Shown: positions 24,896 to 37,378, numbered from the stretch's first letter. The stretch: 64,000 nt of DNA from Clitoria ternatea (GCA_037962975.1 CM075675.1:29018501-29082500); one strand, 5' to 3'. The notes: generated from the sequence alone by a model not told the origin. Program-made: numbers and translations.

Positions 24896-27331
24896 TGTGA
24901 CGTCCCTCGTCAATTTAATCATTTTTCGCAATAAAATTTTTCGCGTTCAACTAAAATCCTCTTGGTCTTAATATAAAATAATATTTATTTTTCTTAAATA
25001 TATTTAAAATAATAAAATCATTCTTAAAATGGCAATTGCCGACTGAAACCGATCCAAAATACATCCATTAATAACTTATTTAGAAACAGAGAAAGAAAGA
25101 AAAACAGTCGGGTTTCACTCAGAAAATAGTTCACTCGGTCATCTCTCACATGGAAACAGCTTAATCTTACTTCAGTCAGATAAGGTTTACTCGGAAACAC
25201 TCTCCTTCTTCACTCGGAAGCACTCTTATCTTTCTTCACTCTGATGTGATTCTCTCGACCATAGCTCACTCGGATACACCCTAACATTCCACTCGGAAGT
25301 GGGTTTCTCGGCTATTCTTCACTTGGAAAGAGATGAAGGATACTTAGGCACACAATCAATGAGCCCTTGCTCGGACAAGAATAATTCCACTCGGCTAATC
25401 AACTATGCTACAGCAATACAAATTCACTCATAAAATAAATACTGATTCAATTTTAATTCAACAAACAGGCAACACATTGTAAAATCTAACATTCGGAAAA
25501 CTCAAAATATACATATATTACACAATTCATTCAAATCATTCGGTGCCTTGGAATCAATCCTCCGCTTGGCGCACCTCCATGGCTCCGACCTCTTCCCTAT
25601 CACTGGTTACTAAAAATGAAAACCACAGCAAGGGTGAGTGTTTAGCATCATAATTAATCTAGAACGGAATTTAATTAATAAATACAAGTATAAAATCCGT
25701 CCGATTCCTTTATCCTTAATTTGCACATCACACTTGGCATTTAACTAACACTCGTCAATCATAGTAATTAACACAACCATTTTAACAAATCACTCATTCG
25801 GCTAGTATAATAATTTACCACTCGGTAATTATAACCAATCACATTCGGCAAATAAGTCAAATCATACTCATCAAATATATCAAATTCTCATTCGGCAATT
25901 ATAACAAATTGCACTCAGCAAAATCATCAAATCATCAATTGTCACAACTGACTCACATAAAATTGACGCCTAGTATCCGGATACTAAAGGATCGGCCCTC
26001 AGCTGGGAGTCCGACTTGACATCCCGTGAACCCGACTTGGTTCACCGAGCCCGACTTGGCTCCCCCTCAACCACTAGGTCAAAGACCTCTGGATAGCTTA
26101 ACTGGGTCCGACTTGACCACTGAAGCCAAAAACGAGGGTAACATATACCGTCGGCCACCCATACCACATAATCACATCTCAATCATTTAAACAGCCAACT
26201 CATTACAATCATTATTGCAACTGTCAGAAACTGACTTGTGCTCTCAACGTAGGGCGACCGACTTGTCAAGCCCATAAATATAATATTTTCACACGACAAA
26301 CACATTATCAAATAATCTCATTTCACAAGTGGCCATTAACAACATCACTTGGGTGACCTGCTTGTCAAACCCGACTCAACATTGCCACAAAACACCAATT
26401 CAATTTCAATCGGATTTACACATACACATATATACATACACAACTTTCACCCAGCACCATCTCTGTTATCACAGCATTAAATATTAAGTCACGCATACAC
26501 ACACGATCCTAAACCGATCGATATGTACATTCATACGCACATTCATATACATATTCACACAGTTTTCATTCAGCATTAACTCTCACTCGGTTCACAGTCA
26601 TTCCAACGACTCAGACAGTATGTCCTATTCTAATTAATTATAACCCGAACACCCTCTTACCTCTGTTCCACGCTTCAACAGTTTCTGGGTTCACAGCTCC
26701 TCCGTTCCAGTACCAGCTTTCTTACTCGTTCTACTACCTACGGTTTAGAACGTGAAATACGTTACCATCACACCACCATCCACACGATCAAGGGCCATTT
26801 TTAGGCTCACAACCAAGAGGAGTGGGGATCGGAACAGTACCCCTCCTCCATGCACATGACCATTCGGTCCAGAAAAGAAGTGAAAAAGGTGAGGTAACAA
26901 CTTTTAAACGGTTCAAAGGACTTACCTTGAAACCACTGTCACAGCTATGTAATTATTTCAAGGTGTTGATGTAAAATGAACCTTCCTTCGAAGCTTATAG
27001 CTTTCAATCAATGGAGGAAGAAGAAGAAAAGTAGCAGATGTTCTTCACGTGAAAGAGAGTGAATGATTGCGCAAATGATTGAGGAAAGAGAATAAAACCA
27101 TTATTTAAACTCATGGCAACCGGTTACCTTCTCAACCGGTCACTTCCAACCGGTAACCCTTTCAACCGGTCATTTCTTTATTCCCTTTACAATTTAAATT
27201 AAACTTCTCTTCTTCTAATCACACCTTTTAAATTAACCAATAATTCTTAAAAATTATCAAATAAATTTCTAAAAATAATTTTTAATATTTTCTCATTACA
27301 CAACATTTTTATAAATATCCGGGATGTCACA
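24896..27331 (-). mobile_element. 3' LTR of Tekay-type gypsy retroelement
   Basis: On the minus strand the LTR begins TGTGACATCCCGG at 27331 and ends GGGACGTCACA at 24896 (TG..CA, about 2436 bp). A polypurine tract lies directly upstream of its start, and gag-pol lies on the same strand to the right, which makes this the 3' LTR. The sequence is filled with CACTCGG, CATTCGG and CACTCAG motifs. The same LTR occurs in opposite orientation at 62277-64000, where the 1724 bases shared by both copies align without net length change. Confidence 0.85.
27115..27178 (-). promoter_or_regulatory. ACCGGTT repeat cluster in the LTR promoter region
   Basis: Four ACCGGTT/AACCGGT motifs occur at 14-16 bp spacing, just upstream (in LTR sense) of the TATA-like TTTAAATAATGG. 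The arrangement is preserved in the second LTR copy at 62438-62490. It looks like an upstream activating array of the LTR. The binding factor is unknown. Confidence 0.4.
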
Positions 27332-27346
27332 TTCACCCCCCTAAAA
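27332..27346 (-). other. Polypurine tract of the Tekay-type element
   Basis: The minus strand reads TTAGGGGGGTGAA immediately before the LTR start, the usual plus-strand priming site of gypsy elements. Confidence 0.75.
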
Positions 27347-27374
27347 AGGGATTTCGTCCCTGAAATCAACACAC

Positions 27375-30300
27375 CTACTGAAAAAGATTGGGGTACACCC
27401 TTCTCATGTCTGATTCTAATTCTCATGTGTAGGTTACCCCATTCAGATTCTACCACTTCACCTTCACTAATGGCACCTCCTTGTTCCTTAGCCGTTTGGT
27501 TCGATACTCCTCAATATCGATCGGTGTAACTTCCACCGTCAGGTCTTCCTTCAATTCGATAGAGTCACTCAGCACAATCATCGAATCACTCGGAATATAC
27601 GCTCAGAGTTGTGACACATGAAATACATTATGGATATTAGTTAACGACTGGGGAAGATCCAGTCGGTAAGCAACATTACCTATCCTCTCCAATATTTGAT
27701 ACGGTCCAATGTATTTCGGATTAAGCTTGTGACTCTTCAATACCCGACCTACACCCTTGGTCGGTGAAACCTTCAGGAACACCCAGTCACCCACCTAAAA
27801 CTCAAGTGGTCTATGCCGATTGTCATAGTAACTCTTCTGTCAGTCTTGGGCAATCTTCATTTTCTCTCGGATTAGAGCAACTTGTTCATTCATTTCTTGG
27901 ATTAACTCGGGCCCAAGATGAATGGCATCACTATTCTCATTCCAACACAATGGTGTATGACATTTCCGACCATAAAGAGCTTCGTATGGAGCCATTACAA
28001 TACTACTATGATAGCTATTGTTGTATGCAAACTCCACCAATGGCAAATACTTTTCCCATGAGCCACCCTGCTCCAATACACAGGCTCTCAGCATATCCTC
28101 AAGAGTCTGTATAGTCCATTCTGACTGACCATCCATCTGAGGATGATAAGCCAAGCTCAGTCTCAACTCAGTACCCAACTCCTGTTACAGACTTCCCCAA
28201 AATCTAGAAGTGAATCGGGGATCCCTATCGGAAATGATGCTCAAGGGAACTCCATGCAATCGTACAATCTGAGTAACGTACAACCTGGCCAGTCGGTCCA
28301 ATGACCATTTCATGTTCATGGCCAAGAAGTGAACACTCTTGGTCAATCGATCTACAATCACCCAGATTGCATTACACCCGGATTAAGTACGAGGTAACCC
28401 AGATACGAAATCCATGGTAATACTCTCCCACTTCCAAGTCAGAATCTCCAAAGGTTGAAGTAAACCTAGGGGTCTTTGATGTTCAACCTTGCATTTCTGG
28501 CATATCACACAGGACTTCACGTACTCAGTTATTTCCTTCTTCATGCCCGACCACCAGAATTCCTTCTTCAAATCGTGGTACATCTTTGTAACTCCGGGTT
28601 GAATACTCAAAGAACTCTTGTGTGCTTCAGCCAGTACCGTTTGCCTTAAATCTCCATTTGCAGGTACTACCACTCGGTCTCGAAATCTCCAAATTCCATC
28701 CGTCCCTTGAATTAATTCCATGTCCTTGCTTCTTGCTTGAATGTCAAGCAATTCCAGCAACTCCTCATCGTCCTTTTGGGCCATAGCTAAAGACTTCAGA
28801 AATTCATTGGAAATCTTCAGCATACCGACTGTCATTTGGTTTGGAGCGTTCACAATGACTCCAAGGTTCATATCCCGAAAGCTCTCCAACAGTTCTTGTT
28901 CTTTGCCCATCAAGAAAGCCGTGTGCAATACTTTCCTGCTCAGTGCATTGGCGACAACGTTTGCTTTGCCCGGGTGGTACCTTAAGTCGAAATCATAATC
29001 CTTTAGGTACTCCACCCATCTCCTTTGCCTCATGTTGAGTTCCTTCTGGTCGAATAAATATTTCAAACTCTTATGGTCACTAAACACCACAAACCGAGAT
29101 CCATATAGATAATGGCGCCAAATCTTCAATGCATATACCACTGCTGCAAGCTCAAGGTCATGAGTCAGATAGTTCTGTTCATGCGGTCTCAATTGCCTTG
29201 AAGCATAGGCAATCAGTCGGCCGGCCTGCATAAGCATACATCCTAAGGCAAACTTGGATGCATCGCAGTACACTACAAATTCCTGTGTCACATCAGGCAG
29301 CGCAAGCATAGGAGCAGTCGTCAAACACCGCTTAAGAGTCTGGAAACTCATTTCACACTCTTCCGACCAAACAAATGGGTTCTCCTTTCTCGTTAACCGA
29401 GTCAAAGGAAGTGCTATCCGAGAAAATCCTTCAATGAAACGCCGATAGTACCCAGCTAATCCGAGGAAACTCCTAATCTCTGTTATCGACTTAGGCCTTT
29501 CCCAAGCTATAACCGCCTCAATTTTAGTCGGATCTACTGATACACCCTCTCGGGAAATCACATGTCCCAAGAATTGTACACTTTCTTCCCAGAAATTACA
29601 TTTAGATAACTTAGCATACAATTTCTTCTCTCGGAGTATCTGCAAAACAATTTAAAGATGTCGAGCATGCTCCTCAACCGACTTCGAATACACCAGTATG
29701 TCATCGATGAACACTACTACAAACCAATCCAAATATGATTGGAAAATCCAATTCATGTAGTCCATGAAGATAGCAGGAGCATTCGTCACTCCAAAGGGCA
29801 TTACAACATACTCAAAGTGCCCATACCGAGTCCGAAAAGCCGTCTTGGGAATATCTTCCGACTTCACTCAGATTTGATGATATCCCGACCTCAAGTCGAT
29901 CTTAGAAAAGACGACAGCGCCTCACAATTGATCCAACAAGTCATCAATCCATGGCAACGGATATTAATTCTTTACCATCAGCTTACTCAACTGTCGATAA
30001 TCAATACACATCCTCATACTTCCGTCCTTCTTTTTCACTAACAATACAGGAGCACCCCACAGTGAAGCACTCGGTCGGATAAAGCATTTCTCAAGCATCT
30101 CATTCATTTGCTTTTTTACTTTGGTTAATTCCACCAAAGACATTCTATAAGGCGCTCGGGACACAGGCTCGTCCCCGGGAATCAAATCAATCAAAAAATT
30201 AATCTCCCGACTGGGAGGCAGCTCCAGAATTTCTTCCGGAAATACGTCAGGGAATTCATATACTACTGGAATTTCACTCGGCATAATATTATACCGACCA

Positions 30301-31766
30301 TCCGAAGTAAATAAAATAACATAGGTGGCAGAGACATCACTCACCACATTCTTGGTGTCCAGTTCCTGAGAGAAAACAATAGTTTTCCGATAGCAGTCCA
30401 CCATCACTCGGTTATCAGCTAACCAATTGAGACCTAGGATGACATCTAAGTTCTTTAACGACATACATATCAGATTCACTCAGAAAATACGATCTTTCAC
30501 TTGCATCGGCAATTCTCCACATATAGTAGTTGCCTGAAAAGTGGAACCAGTAGGAGTGGAGACACTAAGAGCATTCTCCATTAACACAATCAGCAAACCA
30601 AGTCGCCATACACAGCTCTTGGAAATAAAGGAATGGGTCACACCCGAGTCATAAATTACATCAACAAGATAGCCATGAATAAGGCATTTACCCTGCACCA
30701 GGTTGTCATTCTTTACAGCTTCCGAGGCATCAAAAGCAAATACCCGCCCGGTCATGACATTCTGGGCACCACTAGATTGAACATCTGCTCTCCCCGAATG
30801 TTGGCTACCATGCCTAGCACCGTGTCTACCTCCTCTCAGAACATTAGCACTTCGAGTCCCAAAAGTGTTGGCTCAACTGCCATGTCCACTCGGTTGTTGC
30901 CTCTATGGGCAATTGGGTCTAATGTGTCCTGGTTGTCCACATTGGAAACAAACAATCTGACTGGCCGGACAATGTCTTGAAATATGGCCCTCCTGGCCAC
31001 AATTGTAGCACACACGGCTACCCGATTGGCTACCAGATCGGCCAGACAAAGAAGAAGACGTAGCTGAAAACTTACTACCACGAAAAGACTGACCCGTCTT
31101 CTTGAAGTTAAACCTTCTTGCCTTCAACTGTCTTTTATCTCTCGGCTAAAATGCTCTCTATAGTTATACTTCTTCAGTCAGCCTATCCTTGTTCACCAGA
31201 CTCGGATAATCCCGAATTTCCATCGGTACAACTACACTACAGAGTTCAATCCATAATCCCGCCTCATATTTGGCACACTCGCTGCCCTCGGTTCCTTCCA
31301 ATGAGAAAGGATGATAAAAATCACACAGCTCGTCAAATTTTGCTGTGTACTCGGCCACTGACATTCGGCCTTGTTCCAGTCTCAGAAATTCTAATTCCTT
31401 TCTGATTTTATAATTATCCGAGAAGTATTTAACAAGGAACCTCTTTCGAAAATTCGCCCATACTACCGGTTCACTTGCTGCCTTCATCTGAACCTTATTT
31501 CGAGACCACCATACCCTCGCCTCGTCCTTCAATTGATAGGTTGCAAATTGAACCTTTTGCTCCTCTGAGCACTCAAAATACTCAAACGCTTACTCAACTT
31601 CTCTGATCCAAATATATGCCCCATCATAATCATGCTCTCCTTTGTAGGCAGGGGGATTCCTTTCCAGGAATTTGTCAAGAGTGGGACCAGACTCGGTCTT
31701 ACTCATCAACTGAGAAAACTTTGAGATGAAATCATCTCCTCCACCAGAACTAGTCCCTTCGGCCAT
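27375..31766 (-). pseudogene. Tekay-type chromovirus gag-pol, many stops
   Basis: Minus-strand order: gag (ATG at 31764-31766) with two CCHC knuckles near 31020-30905, then protease (DSGVTHSFIS near 30640). Reverse transcriptase follows (VVMPFGVTNAPAIF and FIDD near 29830-29700), then RNase H, then integrase. The integrase has an H2C2 zinc region near 28500, a DFVSGLP segment near 28400, and GWxF-type and chromodomain-like ends near 27790-27380. The chromodomain at the C-terminus (about 27600-27380, ending VKVKW and later ELESDMRRVYPNLF) places it in the Tekay/Del group of chromoviruses. Stops lie, for example, at 28383, near 28180, 27840, 27603, 27440 and 27410, and before 29645. The element cannot make a full polyprotein. 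Confidence 0.85.
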
Positions 31767-31934
31767 AAGGTATTTCTACAATGAACAAACACATCACCAT
31801 TAATAACCAATGTTCTACTAGGGAGTCGGTTAATAACCTCATATAAAACACAACGCCACTGGAGTGCCAAGGGAATGATGTCAAGCTACACAAACAATCA
31901 CAAACACTGCAATAAAATGCAAACACAGTCCATC
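31767..31934 (-). other. 5' leader remnant of the Tekay-type element
   Basis: This lies upstream of the gag ATG on the minus strand. No primer-binding site or 5' LTR follows. The sequence instead meets the CACTA terminus at about 31935. A T-rich stretch ending TTCATTGTAG just before the ATG resembles a splice acceptor. Confidence 0.5.
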
Positions 31935-31962
31935 CATAACTAAAAAAACCCTAAACAGCTAC

Positions 31963-32690
31963 CTCAAATTAGCGACGACAGTACCCCATCGCTAATTAGC
32001 GACCGCTTTGTTCGAAAAGGGACCAAAAAGATGTTAGCGACTCATGTAGCGACCGAAAGAGGACTCGGTCGCTAGAAATTATAAACACCGTCGCTAGTAG
32101 CGTCGCTATTTTGTAGCTCCACCTTGTTGTGCTTTCCCGCCAGGGTTTTCTGTTGGCGCCAAATAGTAGCGACGGTAAATACCATCGCTAAGGCTCCCCT
32201 AACCGTAGTGACGAAAAACATTGCGTCGCTATGGTTTGTACTAGTGACGGAAGTCTTGCACCGTCGCTATGATTTTGGCTTCCCTCCATATCTTTTCTTT
32301 TAATAATGGAAGGTAGCGACGATGGGCTGATACCGTCGCTAATGTTCAGGAGTCTAGCGACGGACTAACGGATCCGTCGCTATAGTTTTCGCCTTCTCTC
32401 CATATTTTTCTTTAAGTCAGTGACGGTGGTATGGGACCGTCGCAAAGTAGGTTAGTGACGGCACTCTTTTACCGTCGCTACCGTTCAGTGTTTTAGTGAC
32501 GGCGTAGGATCACCGTCGCTATGGTTGTTGTCTTCCCTCCATCTTTGACTTTTAAATATTGAAGGTAGTGACGGTGGGGTGTTACCGTTGCTACTTTTCA
32601 GGAGTTTAGTGACGGTTTTGTTGCACCGTCGCTAATCCTTTTAATTATAGTGACGTTGTTAGCGACGGCTTCCAGCCATCGCTAATATTT
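31963..32690. repeat. Left subterminal repeat region of the CACTA
   Basis: More than twenty TAGCGACGG or TAGTGACGG motifs and their complements (CCGTCGCTA) are present, mostly arranged as facing pairs 15-25 bases apart that could form small hairpins. In En/Spm elements the TNPA protein binds such subterminal motifs. The motif is CpG-rich, and several copies show CpG to TpG changes. Confidence 0.85.
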
Positions 32691-35420
32691 TAATCTAACT
32701 CGACAGGGACCCCTTTCCCTCTCACTTGCCCTAACCTTCCCCTTCTTTTTCCTTGCCTCCTTCCCTAACCAGCCGCCATCTCCCTCTCCTCCTTGCCCTA
32801 ACTAGCCACTGTCTCCCTCTCCTCCCTCCTTCCCTCCGTTGGTCTGCCTTCCACCCTCAGCCACCGCCGTCCGTCCCTCCGTGCCGTCCGTCCCTCCGTT
32901 CGCGTCCCTCCCTCCGTGCCGTCCTTCCCTTCTTCCCTCCCTCCTGTTTCTTTCTCCATCTTTTCTCCCTCTGAAATCCAGAGCACTCCATTGCTGGCTC
33001 ATCGTTGTGCACCGCCCTCGCCATCAAACATCACACCATCACCATCAAGCATCACTCCATCACCACCGAGCAACGTGCCTGAACGTCGAGCATCTGCTCT
33101 CACCGTGGAGCTTCTTCCATCAACGTCGAGGCCCTCACATTGAACCCTTCAAGTCAGTTCTCATCATGTGCAGTGTTGGCTTTGATTTTTTTTTCATGTT
33201 TCGTTTTATGATGCTGATTTTTTTTTCATGTTTCTAATTCTATTTCTGATGCTGATTTTTTTTTCATGTTCATTGATTCTTTGTGTTATTGTTTATTGAT
33301 TCTTACTATTGTTGTTCAATAATTCTTGGCCTATTGGTATTGTACTGATCTAGCATTGCATTTTAATTTTAATGTTTCTGTCCTTTCAACATAAATTACA
33401 AAGCAAAAATGGTTAATTGTTAGGTAAATCACAGCTAAATGGTTAATTGCTATTTGTAATATTACTTGGTATTACTCACATAAAAAGTTGCATGAATGCA
33501 TTGAAGAAAAAGGACTTGGTTAATTGTTCAGAGATGTAGCATTGCATTTAAATATACATAGGATATTTTACATTGGAAATGGGATAAAGAAAATTAAGAT
33601 AAAGAAAATTAACTTTAGAGGATGTATTATTAGGGGTGGTCAAATACCGAGTAGACCGATTTTAGCCAAAAAACCGTAAAAGAAAAAAGTCATTCGGGTA
33701 AGCCAAATTCGGTTTTCAGAACAAAAATACATAAAACTTGGTTAAACATGATTATTCTCGGACGGCCACGGTAGGAATTATTATTTTATTAGAAACTGAA
33801 GTTACCCAACTATAGGCCCAGTTCAAAAAGATAACCACCCAAAACAAACTCTAACTTCAGCCCATAATCCATTGTTCAGCACTACCGTTTCAGATTCTCA
33901 TCTTATCCCCTCCCTCTCTCTAGTCTCTCACATCACAGGGGTTTCTTGTTCCTTTTCTTTTATGTTGTTTTCTTGTTGGTTTGTATGCTTCTCTGCACTA
34001 GTTTTCCTCTTCAAAAGCGTTCTGCATGTACGGGAATTATCTGTTCAGAAGGTAGACTTGAACATGTATCCTTTTCACTCTTTTAAGATTTTCTTACTCT
34101 TCAATTTAACGGTTAGGTTTAAGAAATTTAAAGTATATATTGGTTCCTCTTTCTATTCCTTTTCATAAGATTAATTTTTTAGAATTTGGATACTCCTGGC
34201 ATTGAAAAATTCCAATTAGAGGGAGGATGAGAAAATAATTGTGTGAGATAGGTAGATGAGAGAAAAATGTAGATAAAGGTAAAGATAACTACTTTTAGAG
34301 TTTTTCTTTGTTCTTTTTTAGGCTTAAATAAATTTCAAAAGTTTATAAACGAGGATATGTTGTTTAGTCCAATCAATAAAGTTTATTTATATGCAATTTA
34401 TGTTAGATATTATGTCTTTAGTTTTTAACATTTAGTTTTTATCGTTTATATGATAGAGTAATAGATTTAGAGCATACCCATAAACTCACAAAAATTCTGA
34501 AGTTCTTGTCTAATTAATTAAGAATGTAAAATAAAAGAAATTAATTATTTTATTTACAAAATTCATCTACAATCATAGTTAGAAATATTTGTAATAAAAT
34601 ATTGACTTTAATTGAAAAAGTTTTATCGATGAAACTTTCATTCACATGATTAGTTTTTTTCACGTTGGTTAGTGTTTTTTTTCTCTGTTCTTCTCCCTGT
34701 AGTCTTCTCTCTCTGTTCTTCATTTCTTCTCTCTCTGCTACTGTCCTCTATACTGCTGTCCTCAGTGCACCTGAACCGTTCTATGATTTTTATATTTGTT
34801 TGGTGCCTCTGTTTTCTGCTGCTGTCCTGTCTCTCTGTTTTTTTAGAACAAAAATCGTTATTAGCATAATTTCAGTTTTAAGTTTAATATTACATTAATT
34901 TTTTTCGGTTCTCTCCTTGAAATTTTTTTATTTCAGTCCAGTTGTCTTCTCTCTCTGTTTTGATGCTGTCCTCCTTGATAATTTCAGTTGTTGACATTTT
35001 TTCTTGACAATTTTCTTAGTTTTAGTTCTTTCAAAATTTCAATTTTAAATTTTGATTATTTCTTTGTTTTTTGACCATCATTATTCTGTTTTGAACCTTT
35101 CATTAATTATACATTGTCATGGTATAATTTTTATTGATAACACTGTTATAGATACATAGAGCACAACATAAAATTTGACCTTAAGTCAAGCATGCATAAG
35201 ATTTCAACAGACCAAAAGATCAGCATGTAGGAACATAAAAGTTTGAAATGACGTGCTGAGTATTGCATATCATAACACTGGTATCATTGATCCATCTAAG
35301 CAACAATCCCAAAACATTGAATGAAAAAGAAAGTTGGAGCACTAACAGCAACCTCTTCAATTTCAATAGCTGCAAAACATCACAATTACAATTTCATTAA
35401 AACCAAGAAAATTAAGTACA
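32691..35420. other. CACTA left arm, no gene recognised
   Basis: Positions 32700-33140 are CT- and CCATC-rich and resemble a 5' leader with small Ser/Pro-rich ORFs. Positions 33628-33845 start GGGGTGGTCAAA and end near AACCACCC and may be a MITE insertion. Positions 34650-35000 are another CT-rich stretch. Some of this could be captured host sequence, but no family was recognised. Confidence 0.4.
33628..33845. mobile_element. Possible small MITE within the CACTA
   Basis: Left end GGGGTGGTCAAATACC and right end GATAACCACCC are weakly complementary. This layout recalls hAT-type MITEs, but the similarity is short and no target duplication is evident. Confidence 0.25.
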
Positions 35421-35454
35421 AAAAGATGTCAACACAACACACATTGCATAATGC

Positions 35455-35988
35455 ATACCTTAATGAAATGACTAATTATATCAATGAAAGCCTCCTGATC
35501 CCCTTCGCTCATATGGTCCAGCACGATCACGATGATATCAGGCATTTCCAGAGTCTCCATGATTACCAGTATCCCTGTTGCGCCCACCAGAAGAACGATC
35601 TGCATTTCTGTCAGGACCATAGTCACCACCACCACTGCCTCCACCATATCTACTTTCTCTACCACCATACCTTCCCCCTCTTGACCCTTTACCAGGGCAC
35701 TCCCTAGCAAAATGACCAGGTTTACCACACTTAAAGCATTCACCGCCATTAGATCCTCGACCACCTCCATAATCTCTGTCACGACCATGATCACGACCAC
35801 ACTCTCGGGAGCTCTCACCATCATCTCGTGATGATCCTTGTTGAGGCTGGGCTCTATCAACAGTAATAGTTCGCCCATCCAAATCCATTCCATTCATAGC
35901 ATCTATAGCATCTTCCATAGCTTTCTTTTCATCAAATGTGACAAATCCAAAACCACGAGAACGGCCAGAAAATTTGTCAACAACCACC
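35455..35988 (-). pseudogene. Captured fragment of RNA-binding protein RZ1A
   Basis: On the minus strand, after an acceptor-like TTTTAATAAAACAG, the sequence reads GTGGTTGTTGACAAATT. It encodes the second half of an RRM (SGRSRGFGFVTFDEKKAMED, i.e. RNP1, then GMDLDGRTITVDRAQPQQGS), a Arg/Gly/Asp-rich linker, a CCHC knuckle (CFKCGKPGHFAREC) and a Gly-rich tail. The order and wording match the plant glycine-rich protein RZ1A. The first exon with RNP2 is absent. A stop at about 35550 interrupts the tail, and the recognisable tail continues past it (YHRDRAGPYERRGSGG). An old exon end with donor GTATGC lies near 35458. The fragment still carries intron sequence, so it was captured from genomic DNA, not by retroposition. 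Confidence 0.85.
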
Positions 35989-36269
35989 TGTTTTAATAAG
36001 ATGATGAGAAAAAGCTCGTACGTAAGTAACAATTTCCAAATCAAATATAATTCTGATAAATATCTTAAAATGTTGATCATATTAAATTGTTTTCTTATTA
36101 TCATGTTTACTCGACTGGTAAGAAACAAATTCAGTACATATTGCAATTTTACTCCTAGAAAAGAACAAACTAAATTACAGATCTCTGCCTAGAGTACAAC
36201 CTAAAATTTCCAACGTACCAAAACAGAGTACAGTATAAACTAATTTCTAAGCACATGACACTATAATTC

Positions 36270-36434
36270 ATGTTCAAGATTTGGCTCCTCGTCTCCATCA
36301 TCATCACCATTTTGGTAAACCTCTTCCTCCTCCAACTCAGTTTCTTCACCTTCCAAATCTTCTTCCCCTTCTTGGACATGAATAATATCCTTTCCCTTGA
36401 ACCTCTCCTGTGCATTTTCAGCCATCGAAGGTCG
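36270..36434 (-). CDS. Acidic short ORF next to the RZ1A fragment, unassigned
   Basis: A minus-strand ATG near 36425 opens about 54 residues beginning MAENAQERFKGKDIIHVQEG and rich in Glu/Asp. It lies upstream of the RZ1A fragment on the same strand, preceded by a CT-rich stretch (36590-36655) like a 5' leader. It is not part of RZ1A as I know that protein. It may be a second captured fragment or a chance ORF. Confidence 0.3.
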
Positions 36435-37154
36435 AAGAAGATGATGATGAAGATGACCAGAAAAAAATAGAAGTACAACACTCTTTCGTGCAAAATAGAG
36501 AATGATGATCACCAGAGAAGTTGCCAAAGAAAACCAGGTTTATCAGAGAAGGGGTAGATGTCGCCAGAGAAGTGGTGGGAGTCATCGTTCCTCTCTTCTC
36601 TCTCGCAGTCTCGCCATTTCTCTCTTCTCTCTCACGAGAGATCTCTTCTCTCTCTTTGTTTAGGGTAGTACAATGAGGGGTGACGACAGTCTTTGTTTAA
36701 GGTTTTCAAAGCATATGCCTCTTTGTATACTTTTTAAAGTTATTTTGTATAGTTTTATAAAATGTGTTGTTTCTTTTAATTAATGTAATTTGCTTCTTTC
36801 GTCTGACATAAGATATGGTATCGATGTGAACAGAAATTGTTAATTTCCTAAAGATAGTTAGGATTCAGTTTCTCAGTTATCTCTTTTTTAGTAAGTTGTA
36901 AAGCTAAAAGTTATTACATTCTTATCTATTACATCTTTGGAAACCTCATTATGGAAACCAGTTAAATATTGGGAACTTTGATTAACACTGTTAACAATCA
37001 ACTTTGTCATGCAGACCAATACACTTTACGCGTGGTCTGTGTTTAGCTCTCATCAGCTTTGTCTCCATCGCTATCTCTCTTTCGACGGTAATCCCCTAAC
37101 GCTAACTTTCTGGCTATGTGTGTTGTATGTGGTGAAGTGTATGTATGTTGATTG

Positions 37155-37378
37155 TTGTTTGTTACTGGAAAGCAGAGCTCATTAGGCAGTGATTTTGTGT
37201 GCTGATAACATGATTTTTTATGCATGTGTAATGTTGTTTGTTAGTGGAGAGCAGAGCTCATTAGGCATTGGTTTTGTGTGCTGATAACATGATTTACGAT
37301 GCATGTGTAATGTTGTGTGTTAGTGGAGAGCAGAGCTTATTAGGCATTGATTTTATATATTGATAACATGATTTGGTG
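37155..37378. repeat. Three tandem copies of an 80-bp unit
   Basis: Units share GAGAGCAGAGCTCATTAGGC, GATAACATGATTT and GCATGTGTAATGTTG. The third copy is the most diverged. It lies in the CACTA leader region. Confidence 0.8.

Noticed and set aside
31935..31949. Left CACTA end as proof of a clean insertion
   Set aside because: Three mismatches in 15 and an imperfect triplet duplication mean that only a probable end can be claimed.
32753..33237. Ser/Pro/Thr-rich ORFs on both strands in the CACTA left arm
   Set aside because: CT-rich leader-like DNA opens several frames at once, with no family signature.
35429..35893. 154-residue Val/Met-rich ORF opposite or shifted to the RZ1A fragment
   Set aside because: A frame-shifted reading of the Gly/Arg-rich RZ1A coding sequence.
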